This document shows positions 31,600 through 37,005 of a stretch of 37,005 bases of DNA, piece after piece. The translations under genes and the position numbers were made by a program. The DNA lies in contig CADBMD010000070.1 of assembly GCA_902795735.1 (NCBI GenBank), positions 1 to 37,005 on the forward strand, given 5' to 3'. Below the pieces are notes generated by a model that was given only the letters and a program-made list of their open reading frames with translations, searched no databases and was not told the DNA's origin. The DNA comes from an uncultured Bacteroidia bacterium. Its GTDB lineage: Bacteria > Bacteroidota > Bacteroidia > Bacteroidales > UBA932. Position 1 is the stretch's first letter. Each line of letters starts with the position of its first letter.

Positions 31600-34284
31600 T
31601 CAATCATCATATACGGCTCGGATAGAATAACCAAGGCAACGCATTCGCCTACCATAGGTACTTGCGCCGGACGAGAAAATATCGAGTTCCCATGCTGCAC
31701 CACTACTCCATGTCGTACTTCGCGTTGAAGACCAGTAGCGACCTTCAGGGCTGCCATAAAGCCACTCGTAGGACCTATATCCAGGAGTAGGGAGGAATAT
31801 CCAATTACCGTTCGGCCCCGTAGCCTTCTGCCCATCGATTCCATCAAGAGAAATCCTTTCCCATGTGCATTTGTCACGTAGTTCTTCCATCTCTTCTATT
31901 GTCGGCATCCTCCATTTGTCTCCAAGGTTTACGTGCGCTGCATCATCCTCGGGTTCCAGCACGGTCTTTCCGTCAACGATACCTGAATATGTACTACTGC
32001 AGTATTTAGTTAATGCATATTCCCCCCTACACAATGAGTAGGAAGGCCAATCGTATCCAGCTTCTTTCCCTGGTTTCCATTGAGCTCGCCCTATGTTGGT
32101 TCCCGGTTCATAGTAAGGCTCTGTCTCTCCCCATGCGAAATAGTCGCCCTTTTCTTCCTTTTTCGTGGCGCCGAGGTTGAAAGAGGCCCATTTTACAGAG
32201 AGACCCAAGTCGACGGCTTCAGGAACTTCGTATTTAGTCATTTCAGTAACGGTGAAACGACCCACCTGACTTTGGTAGGAAGCTATTGTTTCATCACCTT
32301 GTTTTATGATGGCATTCACGTACCAGGTATGATCTCCCAGGGAAGAAGGCTTCCACGAGGTTTTCGTGTCAGAGGGATTTCCACTAATGGATTTTGCGAG
32401 GCGCTTCCCATCCACATAAACATCGTATTGGAGAGTGTAGAGGTAAGGCTTATAGATTTTTTTATCATTGCTATCGACTCCGGTCTCCCAATATAAAGTG
32501 ATGGGCAAAAGAGTCAGGTTGCTTTTCCATGAGAAATTCGCAGTACCATTCTTTTGAACGACCTCATTTAATTCAGGATAGGGGCTGACGAAGAAGAAAA
32601 GGTCCGAGTCTTCCTTGGCTTTTTCGCAGATGTACTGATTCGGGATGTCAAAATACTCGAAAGGGTCGGAGGAATCGTATGCATAAGCTGCATCTCTCCA
32701 GGCAGCGATCTTGTCCCCTCTTGCCACATGTTTGAACGCATCTCTGAATGAACATCCCAAAGACATGGTTTCTATCAAATGGGTGACCATGGCATATAGC
32801 ATCTCTACTTTCGTCGTCACTTTTGACCCTGTCACGATGCTGGCCCCTCTGTTGATGAAAGCCCCTATCATGGAACCCTTGTCGTCCTTGGCAGTGTAGT
32901 CCATGCGTTTGGCAGATTCGCAAGCCGAAAGTATTACACAGGAATTGTCAAAGCGATAGTTATTTATGAATTTTGTTGTGAAACAGATATAACTGTAAGG
33001 CTCGTCTTTGGGTTTGTCCTGGGCAATCTGGTCCTTGCTGATTCCGGCCTTTACAAGCTTATTGACATTTTCGGTAGTGTAAGGGGTTGAAGTGCATAAA
33101 ATAATTGAAGGATGAAGACCTAGCTGGGAAGAGAATGGATTACCCTCGACTTTCAGGCTATGCCCCTCCGTTCCATGGGTGTCGAATACCAGGAAATCGT
33201 AATGAGTGGAAAGGTCTTCAATCAGGCTCCATATCCCAGCATCGTCTTTATTGCTATCTTTTTTCCGTACGGTTACCTCGCCGAAATTCTCTAGCAATGC
33301 ATCTCTCCATCGATCTAATGGCTTTTTAAAAGAATGCTGGAAAGGAGCATAGATGTAAGCTTTTCCGCCAGACACATTCGCCCTGGTGCCGATTCTGCTT
33401 CTGGTTTCAAGGTCGCTTCTGGTGACATCTTCAGAAGAAAACATAGGAGATTCCGGAGCATACAATTCATAATTCAGCCACACGCTGTCACGTTGCATGA
33501 CGGAGACTGAGGATTCGAAACAATCCACGGCCACGACGTCCGGAAGCTTGGAGAGTTCTTCTCGGATGACAAGAGTGTCTATTTCCCCATCCCCGAATGT
33601 TCCAGTGATCCTGTCAAGGGCTGAATATATGTCTTCTGAAGTTGCGATGGATTGGTCCCACTCCTGATTGGATTCAGGGAAATGATCCGTCGGTAATTGC
33701 ACTACCTTGATTGTTTGCCTAAGGGCTCCGGAAGAGATTTCAATCCGGGCCTCACGTGGCTCCTTGGCCGTGTTTTCTTCAACTGAGAATGAGAAGTTCT
33801 TGCTGGACAAACCCCTGGTGCCTTGGCTTTTCAACCATGAGGCCTGGGTAGAAACAGTAATCTCCACGTTCGAAGAAACAGGTAGAGTGAATGTCTGGGC
33901 TGGGTAGTATAATTCGTATTCAAGGTTGCCGGGAATGATTGCATCCTGCTGGTCCTGGATCACATTGACGGTCTCCGAGACGCCGGAAGCGCTATTGCTG
34001 AATGTGATAGTTGCTTTCCGTGAATCATATGTATTATTATGTGAAACGCTGAAATTATATGTCCCGCCCGGAACAGAAGGTTTACCTGTCTGTGTTATCC
34101 AGTCCGCAGAGATATGGACTGTAACGTCCACATTGGATGATACGTTGACGCTGAGATTGCCTCCGGTCGATTCTACGGAATAATCGTGCTGGCTGAGGGT
34201 CAACTCGGGAGTCGGTGTCTTTTGGCACGAGGCAAGGATAAGTAAGGCGGATCCAAAAAAGGAAAAGAGGATTGTCTTATTCAT
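31600..34284 (-). CDS. Lipoprotein with two BACON domains, CHAT/caspase-like domain and C-terminal FISUMP domain
   Basis: The protein has 894 residues. Lipoprotein signal FFGSALLILASC (Cys20). Two BACON-type beta domains follow (about 25-112, with ISADWI; about 120-198, with STQASWLK), then a caspase-fold region of about 300-530. There the pair expected of clan CD peptidases is visible: His370 in LVFDTHGTEGHSLK and Cys455 in CVILSACESAKRMDY. A CHAT-like segment comes next (GSMIGAFINRGASIVTGS, then FRDAFKHVARG). An Ig/fibronectin-like stretch (about 565-685) leads to a FISUMP (TIGR02145) domain starting EAVDLGLSVKWASFNLGA and ending in RCLGYSIRAVYDD at the stop. It is probably surface-anchored. 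Proteolysis is predicted from the dyad only. No substrate or inhibitor gene lies beside it. Confidence 0.82.
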   Translation of the reverse strand: MNKTILFSFFGSALLILASCQKTPTPELTLSQHDYSVESTGGNLSVNVSSNVDVTVHISADWITQTGKPSVPGGTYNFSVSHNNTYDSRKATITFSNSASGVSETVNVIQDQQDAIIPGNLEYELYYPAQTFTLPVSSNVEITVSTQASWLKSQGTRGLSSKNFSFSVEENTAKEPREARIEISSGALRQTIKVVQLPTDHFPESNQEWDQSIATSEDIYSALDRITGTFGDGEIDTLVIREELSKLPDVVAVDCFESSVSVMQRDSVWLNYELYAPESPMFSSEDVTRSDLETRSRIGTRANVSGGKAYIYAPFQHSFKKPLDRWRDALLENFGEVTVRKKDSNKDDAGIWSLIEDLSTHYDFLVFDTHGTEGHSLKVEGNPFSSQLGLHPSIILCTSTPYTTENVNKLVKAGISKDQIAQDKPKDEPYSYICFTTKFINNYRFDNSCVILSACESAKRMDYTAKDDKGSMIGAFINRGASIVTGSKVTTKVEMLYAMVTHLIETMSLGCSFRDAFKHVARGDKIAAWRDAAYAYDSSDPFEYFDIPNQYICEKAKEDSDLFFFVSPYPELNEVVQKNGTANFSWKSNLTLLPITLYWETGVDSNDKKIYKPYLYTLQYDVYVDGKRLAKSISGNPSDTKTSWKPSSLGDHTWYVNAIIKQGDETIASYQSQVGRFTVTEMTKYEVPEAVDLGLSVKWASFNLGATKKEEKGDYFAWGETEPYYEPGTNIGRAQWKPGKEAGYDWPSYSLCRGEYALTKYCSSTYSGIVDGKTVLEPEDDAAHVNLGDKWRMPTIEEMEELRDKCTWERISLDGIDGQKATGPNGNWIFLPTPGYRSYEWLYGSPEGRYWSSTRSTTWSSGAAWELDIFSSGASTYGRRMRCLGYSIRAVYDD

Positions 34285-34303
34285 TGAATGGAGATTTGTG
34301 CCA

Positions 34304-34332
34304 CTAATATAAGCATAAAATCGTTATCTTAG
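34304..34332. promoter_or_regulatory. Weak divergent -7-like elements between the FISUMP lipoprotein and GntP genes
   Basis: Minus-strand TATATTAG (34311-34304) and plus-strand TATCTTAG (34325-34332) each differ from TAnnTTTG by one base and are placed 20 and 30 bases before the respective start codons. No clear -33 boxes are seen. Confidence 0.3.
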
Positions 34333-34361
34333 CAGGTGACACAATTCTCCTGTTGTTTGTT

Positions 34362-35714
34362 ATGAGTGAAATCGCATCTGATCCGACGAGACTGGTAATC
34401 GCGGCCGTGGTCGGCTTGATAATCCTACTGGTTCTTATCATCAGGTTCAAGCTTCCGGCCATGATCGCAATCCTCGTGGGTGCCGTGCTGATCGGCCTTG
34501 GGGCTGGGATGTCTTTCGACCAGATTGTCAAGGCGGTGGATGACGGCATGGGCAATACACTGAAAGGCATCGCCCTGCTGGTCGGCCTGGGATCCATGTT
34601 CGGGTCTATCCTCGAGATTTCAGGCGGAGCAAAGGCTCTTGCCGTTACGCTTGTCGATAAGTTCGGCGACCGAAAGGCGGCCTGGGCGCTAGCCGTCACC
34701 GGCCTTGTGATAGCCATGCCGGTCTTTTTCGATGCAGGCTTGATCATCCTCATCCCTCTGGCCTTTTCGTTGTCCAGGCGTACCGGCAGATCCTCACTTT
34801 ATTATGCGATTCCGCTTCTGGCCGGTCTGGCAGTAGGCCATGCATTTATCCCGCCTACTCCCGGCCCGGTTCTGGTTGCCACGATGCTAGGGGTCGACCT
34901 GGGATGGGTGATCATGATCGGAATAGCCTGCGGAGTAGCAGCCATGATAGTCGCAGGGCCAGTCTGGGGCTCATACTGTGGGAAGAAGTTCCATATTCCT
35001 GCTCCAGAACAACTGACAGTCAGGGAAGAACTTGACGACACGAAACTTCCTTCTTTCTGGACCGTCATCCTGATCATATTGATTCCCCTGATTCTGATTA
35101 TCATGAAGTCTGTCGCCGGCGTAGTCGAATCCCTGGCTCCTGCGCGGAATATCCTGGATTTCCTTGGCGAGCCTTTCGTGGCCTTGACCATAGCGACACT
35201 TGTCGCCATGATCCTGCTGGGCTACAGGAACGGATATTCAAAGGAAGAACTTGAGAAGGTGATGACGAAATCGCTGGAACCGGTCGGGCTTATCCTGCTG
35301 GTCACTGCCTGCGGCGGCGTACTGAGATATATCCTTCAATATTCAGGACTGGGAGAGGTCATCGGACATGCTGTGGCTTCCGCTTCTCTTCCGATTGTTA
35401 TCGTAGCCTTCGTAGTCGCGGCACTGGTGAGGATCTCAGTCGGCTCTGCGACAGTCGCCATGACCATGGCGGCAGGGATTATCTCGGCCATGCCGGAGAC
35501 TGCCGGCCTTTCACCTGTCCATCTGGCCTGCATAACGGCTTCCATAGCGGGAGGCGCCACGGTCTGTTCCCATTTCAACGATTCGGGTTTCTGGCTTGTG
35601 AAATCCCTCGTCGGCATGGACGAGAAGACCACCTTGAAGACATGGACGGTCATGGAGACACTCGTGGGTTGCACGGGTTTCCTCGTGGCCCTGGTTATCT
35701 CCTTTTTCGCCTAG
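34362..35714 (+). CDS. GntP-family permease (gluconate/organic acid:proton symporter)
   Basis: The ATG at 34362 (MSEIASDPTRLVIAAVVGL) is preferred to the in-frame TTG at 34353. The 450 residues are almost wholly hydrophobic, with about twelve to fourteen segments. GntP hallmarks are PVFFDAGLIILIPLAFSL, LLAGLAVGHAFIPPTPGPV and, near the end, GGATVCSHFNDSGFWLVK. Relatives import gluconate, other sugar acids or hydroxy acids with protons. No kinase or dehydratase for a sugar acid lies beside it, so the cargo is open. Its stop codon is immediately followed by the metK stop on the other strand. Confidence 0.9.
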   Translation: MSEIASDPTRLVIAAVVGLIILLVLIIRFKLPAMIAILVGAVLIGLGAGMSFDQIVKAVDDGMGNTLKGIALLVGLGSMFGSILEISGGAKALAVTLVDKFGDRKAAWALAVTGLVIAMPVFFDAGLIILIPLAFSLSRRTGRSSLYYAIPLLAGLAVGHAFIPPTPGPVLVATMLGVDLGWVIMIGIACGVAAMIVAGPVWGSYCGKKFHIPAPEQLTVREELDDTKLPSFWTVILIILIPLILIIMKSVAGVVESLAPARNILDFLGEPFVALTIATLVAMILLGYRNGYSKEELEKVMTKSLEPVGLILLVTACGGVLRYILQYSGLGEVIGHAVASASLPIVIVAFVVAALVRISVGSATVAMTMAAGIISAMPETAGLSPVHLACITASIAGGATVCSHFNDSGFWLVKSLVGMDEKTTLKTWTVMETLVGCTGFLVALVISFFA

Positions 35715-36965
35715 CTAAGCCAGGCCGAATTCCTTCTTGATGAGATTGACGGAGTCGAGGAGTTCCCAGCCGAAGAACTGGACTTCTTCTTCGTATGGAG
35801 TTCCATTGCGCCAGAGTGTGACTTTCTCAGTGTAGGGTTTCCTTCCGAAATGGCCGTAGGCTGCAGTAGGGGAGTAGATTGGATTCTTCAGACCGAACTT
35901 GCGGATGATTGCAGCCGGACGGAGGTCGAACAGCTTGTTGATTTTGTCAGCGATCTCGGCGTCAGGGATAATCCCTGTCCTCTTGGTGTTGACATACACG
36001 CTCACGGGCTTGGCAACACCGATAGCGTAGGCGATCTGGACCATCATCTCTTCGGCCACTCCTGCCGCTACCATATTCTTGGCAATATACCTGGCTGCAT
36101 ATGCTGCGCTGCGGTCCACCTTGGAAGGGTCTTTCCCGGAGAATGCTCCGCCACCATGGGCCGAACGTCCTCCGTAAGTGTCGACGATTATCTTCCTGCC
36201 GGTCAGGCCTCTGTCCCCTGCAGGGCCGCCGATCACGAACTTTCCGGTCGGATTGACATGGAGGATGAAGTCGCCTTTGAACAGGGATGCCGTCTCTGGG
36301 TCAAGTTTGGCAATAACCCTGGGCAGTAGGATGTTCCGTACATCATCCTCTATCCGGGAATGCATCTGCTCATCTGACCCGAACTCGTCGTGCTGGGTCG
36401 ATAGGACGATTGTGTGGACCCTGACAGGTCTGTCGGATGAGTTGAACTCGATTGTGTACTGGGCTTTTGAGTCCGGCCTCAGGTAAGGCATCAGGTGGAG
36501 CTCATTGTGCCGGATCTCGGCCAGTTCCTTGAGAGTCAGATGTGAGAGGTAAAGGGCGAGAGGCATGTAGTCATCGGTCGCCTTGCATGCATAGCCGAAC
36601 ATCATACCCTGGTCTCCGGCACCCTGCTCGTCGGGGTCTTCCCTGGAGACGCCGCGGTTTATGTCCTGGCTCTGCTCGTGGATCTCGGACAGCACTCCGC
36701 AGGAATTGCCGTCGAACATGTACTCGGCTTTGTTGTAACCGATCCGGTTGATTACCTCGCGGACGGTTCCCTGTATGTCCACATAGGCGTCAGTGCGAAC
36801 TTCTCCACCAACGAGGACAAGTCCCGTGGAGCAGAAAGTCTCGCAGGCGACCTTTGATTCAGGGTCACGGCGGAGGAATTCATCGAGGATTGCGTCTGAA
36901 ATCTGGTCGGCCACCTTGTCAGGATGGCCCTCGGAGACTGACTCCGAAGTGAAAAGGTAATTCAT
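35715..36965 (-). CDS. metK: S-adenosylmethionine synthetase
   Basis: The protein has 416 residues with the standard MetK signatures: [20 protein letters not shown] at the N-terminus, [12 protein letters not shown] (ATP/methionine site) and the P-loop-like [20 protein letters not shown]. RDYRxxKL-like regions are replaced by family-typical [12 protein letters not shown]. It makes SAM from ATP and methionine in the cytoplasm and so supplies the cofactor used by the radical SAM activase among many others. Length is normal, slightly longer than the E. coli enzyme. The 40 bases upstream that remain in the window are too few to judge a leader element. The gene is convergent with the GntP gene with no spacer. 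Confidence 0.98.
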   Translation of the reverse strand: MNYLFTSESVSEGHPDKVADQISDAILDEFLRRDPESKVACETFCSTGLVLVGGEVRTDAYVDIQGTVREVINRIGYNKAEYMFDGNSCGVLSEIHEQSQDINRGVSREDPDEQGAGDQGMMFGYACKATDDYMPLALYLSHLTLKELAEIRHNELHLMPYLRPDSKAQYTIEFNSSDRPVRVHTIVLSTQHDEFGSDEQMHSRIEDDVRNILLPRVIAKLDPETASLFKGDFILHVNPTGKFVIGGPAGDRGLTGRKIIVDTYGGRSAHGGGAFSGKDPSKVDRSAAYAARYIAKNMVAAGVAEEMMVQIAYAIGVAKPVSVYVNTKRTGIIPDAEIADKINKLFDLRPAAIIRKFGLKNPIYSPTAAYGHFGRKPYTEKVTLWRNGTPYEEEVQFFGWELLDSVNLIKKEFGLA

Positions 36966-37005
36966 ATCTTTAGCATTTTTTTGACCGGGGTTGCAAGCGG
37001 TGCAA

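Noticed and set aside
36966..37005. Possible SAM-responsive leader upstream of metK
   Set aside because: Only 40 bases remain before the window edge. The phrase CCGCTTGCAACC is not enough to support any SAM riboswitch class.
1..37005. tRNA, rRNA or tmRNA genes
   Set aside because: No cloverleaf with a GTTCGAATC-type T-arm and CCA-side acceptor could be supported in the intergenic spaces, and smpB is not accompanied by an ssrA-like sequence here.

Overview
The window reads as chromosomal DNA of an uncultured member of the order Bacteroidales (Bacteroidota). Several candidate promoters carry the TAnnTTTG element of that phylum, starts mostly lack a strong Shine-Dalgarno sequence, and the proteins carry families typical of the group: lipoproteins with a Cys lipobox, BACON and FISUMP (TIGR02145) domains, DUF5107, DUF6067, GH51 and GH127 enzymes. 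I see no phage, insertion sequence, plasmid origin, tRNA, rRNA or CRISPR array. Genus cannot be told from the sequence.

Layout. 1-5387 (minus): two coupled secreted proteins, a DUF6067-like glycoside hydrolase lipoprotein and a DUF5107/TPR protein cut by the left edge. 5430-11885 (plus): a tight six-gene signalling operon, made of a stand-alone RelA/SpoT-type alarmone synthetase, a stand-alone HD alarmone hydrolase, an aminoglycoside-phosphotransferase-fold kinase, a membrane sensor carrying both a PP2C phosphatase and an RsbW-type ATPase domain, a STAS protein, and a cation/proton antiporter. 11989-12540 (minus): an isochorismatase-like hydrolase with its own terminator. 12612-19188 (minus): an operon of radical-SAM activase, glycyl radical enzyme, sugar/proton symporter and secreted GH51 arabinofuranosidase. 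Divergent from it is a GH127 beta-L-arabinofuranosidase lipoprotein (19265-21130), so the block looks devoted to arabinose-containing glycans without any SusC/SusD pair.

21255-24527 (plus): membrane pyrophosphatase hppA followed by a LacI-type regulator and a good terminator. 24908-27956 (minus): smpB, miaA, purE and a secreted retropepsin-like/TPR protein that has lost its catalytic Asp. miaA carries an in-frame insertion of about 40 codons that is one long DNA palindrome. 28059-30971 (plus): a two-unit M16 metallopeptidase lipoprotein. 31600-34284 (minus): a lipoprotein joining two BACON domains, a CHAT/caspase-like domain with a His/Cys pair, and a C-terminal FISUMP domain. 34362-36965: a GntP permease and metK, convergent with no base between their stop codons.

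The two long intergenic spaces (24528-24907 and 30972-31599) both lie between convergent genes. They hold the same two families of roughly 50-bp palindromic repeats, in the same order but opposite orientation. The items I rate highest are the alarmone/partner-switch/antiporter operon, the palindromic insertion in miaA, the glycyl-radical arabinoside operon, the caspase-like FISUMP lipoprotein and the shared repeat loci. Functions are assigned from remembered motifs, without database searches.
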